A DNA stretch of 64,000 nucleotides from an uncultured SAR86 cluster bacterium (GTDB taxonomy: Bacteria > Pseudomonadota > Gammaproteobacteria > Magnimaribacterales > D2472). The stretch spans positions 1-64,000 of the forward strand of contig CABXFU010000008.1 in assembly GCA_902511575.1 (NCBI GenBank). Reading direction: 5' to 3'. The notes under the pieces were generated by a model. That model searched no databases, was not told where the DNA came from, and saw only the letters and a list, made by a program, of their open reading frames with translations. The position numbers were made by a program, and so were the translations under genes. How positions within the stretch are numbered: position 1 is the first letter of the stretch; the number at the start of each line of letters is the position of its first letter. Positions 41,434-51,001 of this stretch are shown one piece after another.

Positions 41434-42414
41434 ATGGATTCTGAAAGAATAAGCCTCCCAGATAGGCCTGATCAAACATTCAATGTAAATAAAACCTTTG
41501 GGATTAACTGTGATCTTGAAGTTCATGGTTTTAAAGAAAAGACTCAATGGGTTCCTGAAATTGATGAAACATATATCTTTGATAAAGATACTACCTTAGC
41601 AATTTTAGCTGGGTTTGAGCATGATCGAAGGGTGATGATTCAGGGATATCATGGAACAGGCAAATCCACACATATTGAACAAGTTGCTGCAAGGCTGAAT
41701 TGGCCATGCGTGCGAATCAATCTTGATAGCCATATAAGCAGAATTGACTTGCTTGGGAAAGATGCAATTGTTTTAAAAGATGAAAAACAGATCACTGAGT
41801 TTAAAGAAGGTATTCTGCCGTGGTCAATTCAAAATCCGGTTGCGATAGTTTTTGATGAATATGATGCGGGCAGACCTGATGTAATGTTTGTTATTCAAAG
41901 AATACTAGAAGTAGATGGAAAATTAACATTGCTTGATCAAAATCAAGTAATAACTCCGCATAATAGTTTTAGGCTATTTGCTACCACTAATACTGTTGGA
42001 ATGGGAGATGTGACTGGTCTCTATCACGGAACTCAGCAAATTAATCAAGGCCAGATGGATCGATGGCACATACTCTCAACACTTAATTATCTTGAGCGCT
42101 CTCATGAGCTGAGTGTTGTCACCGGAAAAGTACCTCAACTAAAATCTGCAAAAGATAAAGCTCTAATAAAAAGCATGATTCAGCTAGCAGATCTAACCAG
42201 GCAAGGTTTTATTAACGAAGATATTTCAACACTTATGTCGCCAAGAACAGTTATAACTTGGGCACAAAACTACATTATCTTCAATGACATCCAGCATTCA
42301 TTCAGATTAACATTTCTGAATAAGTGCGATGAAGCTGAGAAGCCAATTGTGGCTGAGTATTTTCAAAGATGTTTTGGAGAAGATCTATTAGAAAGTCATA
42401 ATCCTGAATCATAG
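41434..42414 (+). CDS. cobS: CobS-type AAA+ ATPase (cobaltochelatase-like subunit)
   Basis: 326 aa MoxR/CobS-clade AAA+ protein. Walker A is GYHGTGKST at 71-79, Walker B is in AIVFDEYDAG, sensor 1 in FRLFATTNT, with VGMGDVTGLYHGTQQINQGQMDRW characteristic of CobS. In aerobic cobalamin synthesis CobS and CobT load cobalt into hydrogenobyrinate diamide together with CobN. No cobN or other cobalamin gene is in this window. The pair may therefore act as a metal-insertion or remodelling ATPase on another target (inference). Four bases separate it from cobT. Confidence 0.9.
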   Translation: MDSERISLPDRPDQTFNVNKTFGINCDLEVHGFKEKTQWVPEIDETYIFDKDTTLAILAGFEHDRRVMIQGYHGTGKSTHIEQVAARLNWPCVRINLDSHISRIDLLGKDAIVLKDEKQITEFKEGILPWSIQNPVAIVFDEYDAGRPDVMFVIQRILEVDGKLTLLDQNQVITPHNSFRLFATTNTVGMGDVTGLYHGTQQINQGQMDRWHILSTLNYLERSHELSVVTGKVPQLKSAKDKALIKSMIQLADLTRQGFINEDISTLMSPRTVITWAQNYIIFNDIQHSFRLTFLNKCDEAEKPIVAEYFQRCFGEDLLESHNPES

Positions 42415-42417
42415 TTA

Positions 42418-44187
42418 ATGAGTTGGGTTAAGAATCGAGAAGAGTTTAAGCAAGCTGCTCTTTCAACTGCAAAAGCAATATCAAAAAATCATGACTTAGA
42501 AAGTACCTCGCAGGCTTCAAGTCGTCCGCCATCTTCATCACAAATTTCCTTGCATTACCCACCCAGATCATCTTCTCAAATCGACATGTGGAGAGGCGAA
42601 TGCGATTTCCAAACATTTTGGCATACCTTCCACAAAGAAAATCCATCTTTGAAGATGCCAAAGATTGCAAGAGATTTCTTTGCTGAGCTTGAGCTCTCTC
42701 GGGTTGAGATGGTTGGGGGTGAAAAATATCCTGGTGCTAGAATTAACGTAAATGCTTATTTAAATACTCAAGCAAAAAAAGGATTAGATAGTAAGGTGCC
42801 TCCATTTAATCCGTTGGCTGCAAATCTTTGGTTAAAACAACTCAATGGGGAAACGTTACAAGAAGACAGCAAAAATACTGTCAATGCTTTTCTCTCATCT
42901 ATCCCCCTTAACATTGATGATATCGGCAAACAATTAATTGAAGCTCAAAACTCTCAAGAAGATTTTCAATCTATTGCCATAGATTTAATGAGAGACTTAG
43001 ATTTGATGCATGAATCAGAAACAACAGGCGATCAAGAATCGCTTGAAGATGATCCTGTACCAGAAGAGCCTCAAGATTCTGGTGAGCAACAACAAGACAT
43101 TGAGCAAGATTCTCAAGAACAAACGATGGAATCCAAGGCAGAAGGAGAAGCCACAGAAGAGACTGAAATGCTTGAGGAGGCTCAGGCACCCATTGATTCA
43201 ATGTCTATTGATGAAGAGATAGACCTTACAAGAAATTTTAATGAAGACTTGGACCATACTTCTTATGAAGACTATAAAATTTTTACCAATCAGTTCGATG
43301 AAGTTATAAATGCAATTGAATTAGCAACTCCTGAAGAGTCTCAAAGATTAAGGTTGCAACTAGATCAATTAATTGCTCCTCATCAAACAACAATTGGGAA
43401 ATTGGCTAATAGATTGCAAAGGCTGCTGCAGGCTCAGCAAAATAGAAGCTGGAACTATAATCTTGAAGAGGGTTTACTAGACACAGCTCAGTTACATAGA
43501 GTGATTACTCGACCAGGAGACCCATTGAGCTTTAAGCAAGAAAGTGAGAGTAAATTTAAAGATACAGTTGTCTCTTTATTGATCGATAGCTCGGGCTCTA
43601 TGAGGGGTCGATCTATGACTTTAGCAGCAATCTGTGGGGACATTATTGGAAGCACTCTTGAGAGATGTTATGTAAAAACAGAATTGTTAGGATTTACAAC
43701 AAAACACTGGAAGGGAGGCGATTCAAGAAAATCATGGGTTAATCAAGGCAGTCCTTCAAATCCAGGACGATTAAATGATTTACGACATATAATTTTTAAG
43801 TCTGCAGATGATAACTTTAGAAAGGCTAGGAAGAGTTTTGGAATAATGTTGCGAGAGGGATTGTTAAAAGAAAATGTCGATGGCGAAGCTTTGGCCTGGG
43901 CGCATCAAAGATTAAGTAAACGTAACGAAGAAAGAAAGATACTTATAGTTATCTCAGATGGAGCTCCGGTAGATGACAGCACCCTTTCAACAAATCATAG
44001 TAATTTTTTAGATAATCACTTGCGTCAAATCATCAATACAATTGAAACTCAAAGCAATGTAGAGCTTCTGGCAATTGGCATTGGGCATGATGTAACAAAA
44101 TATTATTCTAAATCGATTACCATAAATAGAGCTGAAGAATTAGCAGAAGCATTACTCGATAAGCTAACTGAACTTTTCAATGGTTAA
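42418..44187 (+). CDS. cobT: CobT-type VWA-domain protein (cobaltochelatase-like subunit)
   Basis: 589 aa partner of the CobS ATPase. The N-terminal domain is followed by a Glu/Gln/Asp-rich linker at about residues 195-285, a normal CobT feature. The C-terminal von Willebrand A domain has a [13 protein letters not shown] at about residue 387 and continues with [21 protein letters not shown] text (NVDGEALAW) and [10 protein letters not shown]. The CobT family length is about 600 aa. It starts 4 bases after cobS. The gene downstream is separated by 60 bases containing its own promoter and operator. Confidence 0.9.
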   Translation: MSWVKNREEFKQAALSTAKAISKNHDLESTSQASSRPPSSSQISLHYPPRSSSQIDMWRGECDFQTFWHTFHKENPSLKMPKIARDFFAELELSRVEMVGGEKYPGARINVNAYLNTQAKKGLDSKVPPFNPLAANLWLKQLNGETLQEDSKNTVNAFLSSIPLNIDDIGKQLIEAQNSQEDFQSIAIDLMRDLDLMHESETTGDQESLEDDPVPEEPQDSGEQQQDIEQDSQEQTMESKAEGEATEETEMLEEAQAPIDSMSIDEEIDLTRNFNEDLDHTSYEDYKIFTNQFDEVINAIELATPEESQRLRLQLDQLIAPHQTTIGKLANRLQRLLQAQQNRSWNYNLEEGLLDTAQLHRVITRPGDPLSFKQESESKFKDTVVSLLIDSSGSMRGRSMTLAAICGDIIGSTLERCYVKTELLGFTTKHWKGGDSRKSWVNQGSPSNPGRLNDLRHIIFKSADDNFRKARKSFGIMLREGLLKENVDGEALAWAHQRLSKRNEERKILIVISDGAPVDDSTLSTNHSNFLDNHLRQIINTIETQSNVELLAIGIGHDVTKYYSKSITINRAEELAEALLDKLTELFNG

Positions 44188-44196
44188 AAAAAGGAA

Positions 44197-44225
44197 TATA
44201 ATTGATAATGTTTACACTGTAAACA
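44197..44225 (+). promoter_or_regulatory. TATAAT box and perfect 17-bp palindrome upstream of the di-iron gene
   Basis: TATAAT at 44197-44202 (a poor -35, TTTTCA, lies 17 bases before it at 44174-44179), then TGTTTACA-C-TGTAAACA at 44209-44225: perfect 8-base arms around one base. The palindrome covers the expected transcription start and ends 22 bases before the ATG at 44248. AGAGGGG upstream of the ATG is the ribosome-binding site. A related palindrome covers the tolC start. Confidence 0.6.
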
Positions 44226-44247
44226 TAAAAAATTTATAGAGGGGAAT

Positions 44248-45369
44248 ATGAAAATTACTAAAGCAGACGGCCCACCAAAAGAGATTCTGACTTTTGATAC
44301 TTTAGCTGTTGATAATGAGTTAAACCTTTCGCCTGCTCAGGTAGAGGATGTTGCTGAAATATTTAATACGCCATTAACTGGAGCGTATAACTGGGATTAC
44401 ACAGTCGCGGATAACAGAATTAAGAAGCTTTATGAGCTTGGAAAAGAATTAAACTGGAATGGTTCAATAGATCTAAATTGGGATTACACTCATCCCGCTG
44501 ATGAAAGGCTTGTTGAGGCTGATGAGCAGCTTCCTCATGAGACTCTTGAAGCTTATGAAAACTTAACTGAAAAAGAGAAGATTGAATTTGATCGTCATGA
44601 TACTGCTGAATTATTAAGCCAGTTCCTTCATGGAGAGCAGGGAGCGCTCCTTGTAGCATCTCAACTAACTTCATGTGCGCCTACTTATAATGCAAAGCTT
44701 TATGCTGCGTCACAAACTTTTGATGAAGCAAGGCATGTTGAAGTATTCAACAGATATTTGCAGGAAAAAATAGGCATGCACTACCCCATCAATAAAAACT
44801 TAAAATTATTGTTAGATAAAATTCTTACCGACGAAAGATGGGATCTCAAATTCATTGGCATGCAAATCGTTATAGAAGGGCTAGCTCTTGCAGCCTTTCA
44901 GATGTTAAAGGGGCTATCCAAAGATCCTCTTTTAACTCAACTCCTACATTATGTAATACGTGATGAAGCAAGGCATGTTACTTTCGGAATTAATTATCTA
45001 GAAGACTTTATAAAGACTTTAAGTCCTGAAGAGATTGAAGACAGAGCAGAATTTGCTTATGAAGCATGTGTTATTTCAAGAGAGAGGCTCATCAATACAA
45101 CAGCAATGCAAAAATACCTAAAAATGTCTGAGGATGAAGCAAGAGAATTTGCCTTATCTACTTCAGCTAACACGACTTTTAGAAATTTCTTGTTCTCAAG
45201 AATTATGCCAAACCTTTCAAGAATTGGTCTACTTACAGATAAAGTGAGACCAAAATTTGAAGCATTGGGATTGCTCGAGTATGAAAATGCTCCAGATGAT
45301 TTTGAATGTGATTGGGATGAACTTGAAAAACCTCTAGAAAAATTTGGTGAAATTCCTCAAGCTATCTAA
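44248..45369 (+). CDS. Di-iron ferritin-like / R2-like protein
   Basis: 373 aa four-helix-bundle di-iron carboxylate protein. Ligands form the classic doublet: E130 with E160-xx-H163 (FDEARH), and E210 with E240-xx-H243 (RDEARH). This is the ferritin/ribonucleotide-reductase R2/AurF-type arrangement with the two ExxH motifs in near-identical DEARH contexts. An oxygenase, oxidase or N-oxygenase role is possible; I cannot assign the substrate. It has its own palindrome-containing promoter region after cobT. The 3' end overlaps the secreted beta-helix gene by 26 bases. Confidence 0.8.
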   Translation: MKITKADGPPKEILTFDTLAVDNELNLSPAQVEDVAEIFNTPLTGAYNWDYTVADNRIKKLYELGKELNWNGSIDLNWDYTHPADERLVEADEQLPHETLEAYENLTEKEKIEFDRHDTAELLSQFLHGEQGALLVASQLTSCAPTYNAKLYAASQTFDEARHVEVFNRYLQEKIGMHYPINKNLKLLLDKILTDERWDLKFIGMQIVIEGLALAAFQMLKGLSKDPLLTQLLHYVIRDEARHVTFGINYLEDFIKTLSPEEIEDRAEFAYEACVISRERLINTTAMQKYLKMSEDEAREFALSTSANTTFRNFLFSRIMPNLSRIGLLTDKVRPKFEALGLLEYENAPDDFECDWDELEKPLEKFGEIPQAI

Positions 45370-46582
45370 TCAATTCATTGTTGGGTTACTCTTTTTTAGT
45401 GGCTCGCTCTATTCTGCTGTTCAGATTGTTCAACCATCTGAGAATGCCTATGAAGATATTCAAGAAGCTCTTATATTAGCCGAGCCTGGCGACGTTATTA
45501 GACTCACAGCAGGAATATATAATCTGCAAGATTCTCTTTCCCTCGATGTTGAAGGAGTCCAGATTGAGGGCGAAGGAATGAATCAAACGATTCTGAGCTT
45601 TGCTGGTCAGCAAAGTGGAGCCCAAGGACTAAGTGTTACTTCGGATAATGTAACCCTCCAAGATTTCTCTGTTCAAAACGCCAAAGGTGATGCAATTAAG
45701 GTAAAAGGCGTAACTAATATTAAATTTTTAAGGGTGAAAACAGAATGGACAAATGGACCCAATCCACAAAATGGAGCCTACGGTTTATATCCTGTTGAAT
45801 CAACAAATGTATTAATTGATGGTTGTGTGGCAATTGGCGCATCAGATGCGGGGATCTATGTGGGACAATCTCAAAACATTATCGTTAGGAATAGTAGAGC
45901 AGAATTTAATGTTGCTGGCATTGAAATTGAAAACTCATACTATGCAGATGTTCATAACAATATTGCCACAAACAATACTGGGGGCATTTTAGTTTTTGAC
46001 CTACCAGGACTTCCTCAGCAAGGAGGGCATCATGTGAGAGTATTCAATAATCGCTCGATTGGAAATAATACTGATAACTTTGCACCAGAAGGAAATATTG
46101 TAGGTGAGGTTCCAAGAGGCACAGGAATTATCATTCAAGCTAATTCGAATGTAGAAATTTTTGATAACGAAATTGGGGATAATGATACGGTTAACATTGC
46201 AGTAGTAACCTACGGAAATGAAACTGATGATAACACTTACTACCCTCATCCTAAATCTATTCAAATTCATGGAAATAAGTTTGGTCCAACCGGTTACAAT
46301 CCCGACACAAGCAAGGGAGAGTTAGCTCAAATACTTTTTGATCTTTCAGGGGGAAACATGCCAGATATCTTTTGGGATGGCTTACTGCCAATATCTCAAC
46401 TTATTTTTGGACAACCTGATCATGAAAAAATGATTATCAGCAATAATGGAGATGCTTCATTACTTGCAATTAAGCCTATTGGTTACATGGTTCCTTTCTT
46501 AGAGCCTGCAATACTGGATATTAATGAATTTGACGGAAAAATCTCGCCGCTTGCAAAAGTTGAGTTTGATGAAAATTTTTAA
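45344..46582 (+). CDS. Secreted parallel beta-helix repeat protein
   Basis: 412 aa. An N-terminal signal peptide (about residues 1-24, ending SLYSA) is followed by a right-handed parallel beta-helix of NosD/pectate-lyase type. Repeats such as NVLIDGCVAIG, NIIVRNSRAEFN, ADVHNNIATNN and NVEIFDNEIGDN are spaced about 22-24 residues apart. The start is TTG at 45344 or GTG at 45347, inside the preceding gene; no ATG is available. From memory, this family (TIGR03805-like) tends to sit beside SO2930-type diheme cytochromes, exactly as here. Its function is unknown. Confidence 0.82.
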   Translation: MVKFLKLSNQFIVGLLFFSGSLYSAVQIVQPSENAYEDIQEALILAEPGDVIRLTAGIYNLQDSLSLDVEGVQIEGEGMNQTILSFAGQQSGAQGLSVTSDNVTLQDFSVQNAKGDAIKVKGVTNIKFLRVKTEWTNGPNPQNGAYGLYPVESTNVLIDGCVAIGASDAGIYVGQSQNIIVRNSRAEFNVAGIEIENSYYADVHNNIATNNTGGILVFDLPGLPQQGGHHVRVFNNRSIGNNTDNFAPEGNIVGEVPRGTGIIIQANSNVEIFDNEIGDNDTVNIAVVTYGNETDDNTYYPHPKSIQIHGNKFGPTGYNPDTSKGELAQILFDLSGGNMPDIFWDGLLPISQLIFGQPDHEKMIISNNGDASLLAIKPIGYMVPFLEPAILDINEFDGKISPLAKVEFDENF

Positions 46583-47606
46583 ACGATCTTTTTCATTATT
46601 TTTTTTTATTGTCTGTTTTTCATCTCAAACAGAAGGTGCTATTGAAATAGATTTAAACAGCTTATCTAAAACACCAAAATTCTTGTCTGAATTTGGTTTC
46701 TTTGAAGATATGAAAAATCAGACTCCAGCTGTCAATGTGCACCCCTACTCTCTGGTTAGCCCTTTATTCTCTGATCAAACAGATAAGCTTCGTTTTGTAT
46801 ATGTTCCCGAGGGAGAAAAATTGAGCTATGTAAAAAATAAAGTTTTTATTTTTCCTGTTGGGTCTACTCTAATAAAAACCTTCGCCTACCTAAATAAGAA
46901 TGGTCCCTTGGAACAACAATTACTTGAAACTCGCTTATTGATAAATACAAATGATGGCTGGAAGGCAATAAGCTATGTCTGGAATGAGGAACAAAACGAT
47001 GCTAAGAGAGCCATAGCAGGAGCCACTATACCAACTTCTTTTGTAAACTCTCAAGGAGACCTAGTAGCTGTTCGTTATCGAGCACCCAATCAGAATCAAT
47101 GCAAGGAATGTCATCAAGTCAATAAAGTTATGACACCTATTGGTCCCAAAGCTAGAAATATGGATAAGAATTTGATCTATCAATCAGGCGAAATGAATCA
47201 ATTACTTTATTGGGCAGCATTAGGATGGATTGATCAGAAGCTCGACTCACATCCAATTGCAAGTTACACAGATGTCAATGCATCTTTGGATGATCGAGCA
47301 AGAGCTTATCTTGATATTAATTGTGGACATTGTCATATTCCTGGTGGATCTGCAGACACTACAGGATTATATTTAAATCTAATTGAAGAAAATCAAGAGA
47401 AGCTAGGCATATTTAAAAAGCCGGTAGCAGCAGGTCGTGCAAGTGGTAATTTAAAATACTCTGTTGTCCCTGGTCACCCAGATGATTCAATCATGCTTTT
47501 TAGAATGAAATCGTTGGATCCAGGTATCATGATGCCAGAATCAGGTCGAGCTCTAGCTGACGATGCTGGAATTAAACTTATTAAAGACTGGATAGACAAA
47601 CTCTAG
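46569..47606 (+). CDS. Exported diheme c-type cytochrome (SO2930-like)
   Basis: 345 aa from the ATG at 46569, which begins with a basic and hydrophobic signal peptide (residues about 1-23). Two heme-attachment sites are present: CKECH at 178-182 and CGHCH at 252-256. The surrounding pattern (FVYVPEGEKLSY, RYRAPNQNQCKECH, DINCGHCHIPGG, and a C-terminal SLDPGIMMPESGR with a likely axial Met) fits the SO2930/HNE_0200-type family. It should be a periplasmic electron carrier or oxidase component. It overlaps the beta-helix gene by 14 bases. Confidence 0.85.
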   Translation: MKIFKRSFSLFFFIVCFSSQTEGAIEIDLNSLSKTPKFLSEFGFFEDMKNQTPAVNVHPYSLVSPLFSDQTDKLRFVYVPEGEKLSYVKNKVFIFPVGSTLIKTFAYLNKNGPLEQQLLETRLLINTNDGWKAISYVWNEEQNDAKRAIAGATIPTSFVNSQGDLVAVRYRAPNQNQCKECHQVNKVMTPIGPKARNMDKNLIYQSGEMNQLLYWAALGWIDQKLDSHPIASYTDVNASLDDRARAYLDINCGHCHIPGGSADTTGLYLNLIEENQEKLGIFKKPVAAGRASGNLKYSVVPGHPDDSIMLFRMKSLDPGIMMPESGRALADDAGIKLIKDWIDKL

Positions 47607-47670
47607 CCTTTAAATTTGTCTATCTGGCCATAATTAATTCATAATAACCCTTTAAATTGGAGATTTTTGC

Positions 47671-48411
47671 ATGTCTAAACATTCGGCGCTAAATACCTTT
47701 GGAAGATCTGGAAACCCAGCCTTCACAAGAAATTTTGAAAATACTGAAACTTATGCTCAATCCGAGCGTATGACCCTTGATGGAGCTGTAAATAAAACTG
47801 CTATATTGCTGGCACTATGTTTTGCAGGTGCCTTTGCGGGTTGGAATGTTCCAGCCTTGGCGATGCCTGGCTTTATAATTGGAACTGTTCTTGCTTTTGT
47901 AACAATTTTTAGAAGTCCAGCCAAGGCAGGATCCACTGCTCCATTTTATGCAGCTTTTGAAGGCATGGCTCTTGGTGGCATTACAGTCTTTGCAGAAATG
48001 CAATACCCTGGAATTGGCATTCAAGCCATCGGACTGACATTTGGAATTCTTGCATCTTTATTATTTTGTTATAAAAGTGGGATCATTAAGCCTACAGAAA
48101 ATTTTAGATTAATGATTTTTTCAGCAACAATGGGGATTGCTCTATTGTATCTAGTTAGCTTTATTATGTCCTTCTTTGGGTCTGGAATTGGTTTCATTCA
48201 CTCCAATGGATTATTTGGAATTGGTTTCTCATTATTTGTTGTTGGTATAGCAGCACTGAATCTTGTTCTAGATTTTGATTTTATAGAAGAAGGTGCTGAA
48301 CAAGGTCTTCCAAAGTATATGGAATGGTATGGAGCTTTCTCTCTTATGGTTACATTAGTTTGGTTGTACATAGAAATATTGCGCCTACTGATGAAACTCA
48401 GAAGCAGATAA
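47671..48411 (+). CDS. Bax inhibitor-1/YccA-family membrane protein
   Basis: 246 aa. After a soluble N-terminal segment (NPAFTRNFENTETYAQSERMTLDGAVNK) there are seven hydrophobic helices, ending in LVWLYIEILRLLMKLRSR. This N-terminal region and helix count match the YbhL/YccA-like TMBIM group, whose bacterial members are proposed pH-gated calcium-leak channels. It lies one base upstream of a small membrane-protein gene on the same strand. Confidence 0.88.
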   Translation: MSKHSALNTFGRSGNPAFTRNFENTETYAQSERMTLDGAVNKTAILLALCFAGAFAGWNVPALAMPGFIIGTVLAFVTIFRSPAKAGSTAPFYAAFEGMALGGITVFAEMQYPGIGIQAIGLTFGILASLLFCYKSGIIKPTENFRLMIFSATMGIALLYLVSFIMSFFGSGIGFIHSNGLFGIGFSLFVVGIAALNLVLDFDFIEEGAEQGLPKYMEWYGAFSLMVTLVWLYIEILRLLMKLRSR

Positions 48412-48412
48412 A

Positions 48413-48622
48413 ATGAATACAATTCTTTTTGGCATTCTTACTATTTTGTCGCTTTTTGTGTTCATGAACCTTGGCAAAATTAAAGCATCAAAGAAACAAA
48501 TGGATCGAGATGATCGCATTAATTGGGGTCGGAAACGCAAACCAAATGTTAGGCAAAATAGAGATGGCTCAAAAATTATTGAAGGCAGCGCAGAAGAAGT
48601 TAACGATGAAGCTAAGAAGTAA
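48413..48622 (+). CDS. Small single-pass membrane protein
   Basis: 69 aa with one N-terminal hydrophobic helix (residues about 4-20) and a highly charged cytoplasmic tail (KQMDRDDRINWGRKRKPNVRQ). It begins one base after the Bax-inhibitor stop, and its last 17 bases overlap the M1 peptidase start, which argues for real, coupled translation. I recognise no family. Confidence 0.65.
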   Translation: MNTILFGILTILSLFVFMNLGKIKASKKQMDRDDRINWGRKRKPNVRQNRDGSKIIEGSAEEVNDEAKK

Positions 48623-50996
48623 GTTTTTTTTTGTAATTGCTCTAGCAACTATTAGCAATTTTTCTTTTTCTCAAATCGATCAATCTAAAGGCACCTTTGA
48701 AGATAAATTCAGACAGTTGGATGAAGTATATCCCTCACCAAATTTAAGCAGACCTGCAACAGGTGAGCCAGGCCCAGACTATTGGCAACAAAGAGCTGAC
48801 TATAAAATAAAAATTAAGCTTGATGAAGCGGCTCGCAGTGTTAAGGGCTCAGAAGTTATAACTTACACAAATAATTCTCCATTGACGTTAAATTATGTTT
48901 GGTTACAGCTTGACCAAAATATTTTTGATAAGAACTCGATCAATAATCTCACCCGCCCTTGGTGGGGAGGAAATAAAAGCGTAGATTTCTCAACCTTAAG
49001 AAGACAAAACTTTATGGACAGCTTTGATGGAGGCTTTCAAGAGCTCTCCATTAAAGTGAATGGAGAAGATGCTGAAATAAACATGGTTGGAACACATGTT
49101 CGTATTAATCTTGATGCGCCATTAAATACAGGCGAATCAATCGGGCTAGAAATTGATTGGGCGTATGCTTTGGTAGAAGAGAATGCAGTGAGAGCTAGAA
49201 ATGGATATGAGTCATTTGAAGATGGTAATGATATCTTCTTGTTGGCTCAATGGTACCCAAGAATAACTGTATTTAGCGACTACGAGGGCTGGCACAACAA
49301 AGAGTTTATAGGTAATGGTGAGTTTACTTTGGAGTTTGGAGACTTTGAGGTTGATATTACTGTTCCAGCTGATCATATAGTTGCTGCAACTGGCACCCTT
49401 CAAAATCAAGACGATGTCCTAAATAACATTCAAAAAAGAAGAATGAAGAAGGCTGAAAAATCTTCAAAGCCTATTTTCATTGTTACTCCTGATGAAGCCT
49501 ATGATAATGAGCTAGAAAAAAGTACAGAGTATAAGACTTGGTCTTTTAAAGCTGAGAATGTTCGAGATTTTGCTTGGGCAAGTTCTAGAAAATTTATTTG
49601 GGATGCTGCTGGTTATAAACAAAACTCAAAGGAAAACCCTCTGGTTATGGCCATGTCATTTTATCCAAATGAAGGTGAGCCTTTATGGTCAAAATATTCA
49701 ACTGAAGCAGTAATGCACACAATGGAAGTCTATTCAAAATATTCATTTGATTACCCCTATCCAACCGCTCAAAGTGTGAACGGTCCAGTTGGCGGAATGG
49801 AATACCCAATGATCACCTTTAATGGCCCTAGAACTGAATTAGAGGATGATGGGTCAAGAACATATTCAAGAAGTGAAAAAGAATTTCTAATTGGGGTAGT
49901 GATTCATGAGATTGGTCATATCTATTTTCCCATGATTGTTAATTCAGATGAAAGACAGTGGACTTGGATGGATGAGGGCCTCAATACATTTTTACAGTAT
50001 CTAGCAGAACAAGAATGGGATATTAACTATCGCTCTGATCGAGGCGAGCCAAGATGGATCACAGACTATATGTCTAGCAGCTATCAAGTTCCTATGATGA
50101 CTAACTCAGAATCATTATTACAATTTGGAAATAATGCCTACGCAAAACCTGCAACGGCTCTGGTTGTTCTGCGTGAAACAATCCTAGGAAGAGAATTATT
50201 TGATCAAGCTTTCAGGGAATATTCCCAGCGCTGGAAATTTAAAAGGCCCACTCCTTATGACTTCTTTAGAACCATGGAAGAGGCTTCTGGAGTAGATTTA
50301 GACTGGTTCTGGAGAGGTTGGTTTTACAGCACAGATCATGTTGATATTGCTTTAGAAAATATCCATATTGCTTCGTTAGATACACTCAACCCTCAAATTG
50401 ATTTAGCGAAAGATAGAGTAGATTTTGAAAAGGAGCCAGAAATTCTTCATGACAATAGAAATGAACAATCCGGAATTAAGACAAGGGTTGAAGCAAGGCC
50501 TGAACTCCTTGATATTTATGATGAATATGATGAATTTACTCCTTCGGACAGAGAAATGAGAGATTATGAAGAAATTCTTGATGACCTATATGATAAAAAT
50601 GACAGCGATCCTGAGTGGAAAAAGAAAGCATTAGTTGAGGCACTTGCAAAAGAAGAAGATTACTATATTTTTGAATTCACAAATAAGGGTGGATTAATTA
50701 TGCCAATCCCGCTTGAGCTTACCTATGAGAATGGAATGAAGGAACTCATAAGAATACCAGTTGAAATTTGGAGAAAAAATCCTAATAGAACAAGATGGTT
50801 AAAACGTTCTGAGTTAAAAATTACTCAGGCAGTTATTGATCCCTACTGGGAAATTGGTGACACGGAAATTGAGAATAACTATTATCCTACCCGACTCATT
50901 CCTGCAAGATTGAAACCGCGCGCATCAAGAAGCAACCCAAAGAATTTGATGCAAGACCTGCTAAATAGAAATAAAAAAATTACATCTCATAACTAG
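48606..50996 (+). CDS. Exported M1-family zinc metallopeptidase
   Basis: 796 aa from the ATG at 48606, which starts a signal peptide (MKLRSKFFFVIALA, cut near FSFSQ). The earlier in-frame start at 48471 lies inside the preceding gene. The gluzincin site is HEIGH at about 434-438, followed 19 residues later by the third zinc ligand Glu in WMDEGLNTF. GPVGGMEYPMITF is the M1 exopeptidase GxMEN-like loop in variant form (GGMEYP). It resembles the exported aminopeptidase-like M1 group found in marine bacteria. It should degrade peptides in the periplasm. Confidence 0.9.
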   Translation: MKLRSKFFFVIALATISNFSFSQIDQSKGTFEDKFRQLDEVYPSPNLSRPATGEPGPDYWQQRADYKIKIKLDEAARSVKGSEVITYTNNSPLTLNYVWLQLDQNIFDKNSINNLTRPWWGGNKSVDFSTLRRQNFMDSFDGGFQELSIKVNGEDAEINMVGTHVRINLDAPLNTGESIGLEIDWAYALVEENAVRARNGYESFEDGNDIFLLAQWYPRITVFSDYEGWHNKEFIGNGEFTLEFGDFEVDITVPADHIVAATGTLQNQDDVLNNIQKRRMKKAEKSSKPIFIVTPDEAYDNELEKSTEYKTWSFKAENVRDFAWASSRKFIWDAAGYKQNSKENPLVMAMSFYPNEGEPLWSKYSTEAVMHTMEVYSKYSFDYPYPTAQSVNGPVGGMEYPMITFNGPRTELEDDGSRTYSRSEKEFLIGVVIHEIGHIYFPMIVNSDERQWTWMDEGLNTFLQYLAEQEWDINYRSDRGEPRWITDYMSSSYQVPMMTNSESLLQFGNNAYAKPATALVVLRETILGRELFDQAFREYSQRWKFKRPTPYDFFRTMEEASGVDLDWFWRGWFYSTDHVDIALENIHIASLDTLNPQIDLAKDRVDFEKEPEILHDNRNEQSGIKTRVEARPELLDIYDEYDEFTPSDREMRDYEEILDDLYDKNDSDPEWKKKALVEALAKEEDYYIFEFTNKGGLIMPIPLELTYENGMKELIRIPVEIWRKNPNRTRWLKRSELKITQAVIDPYWEIGDTEIENNYYPTRLIPARLKPRASRSNPKNLMQDLLNRNKKITSHN

Positions 50997-51001
50997 ATAA
51001 A

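Noticed and set aside
42971..43201. Antisense open frame of 76 codons opposite cobT
   Set aside because: It mirrors the Glu/Gln-rich linker of CobT, whose codon composition gives few stops on the other strand. No ribosome-binding site is seen.
41434..44187. Cobalamin biosynthesis locus
   Set aside because: Only CobS and CobT are present; CobN and every corrin-ring enzyme are absent from the window. Homology alone does not show B12 synthesis.
44209..44225. BirA, TyrR or NrdR operator
   Set aside because: BirA sites need arms about 15 bases apart, TyrR boxes six, and the NrdR core differs. The single-base centre fits none of these, so no regulator is named.
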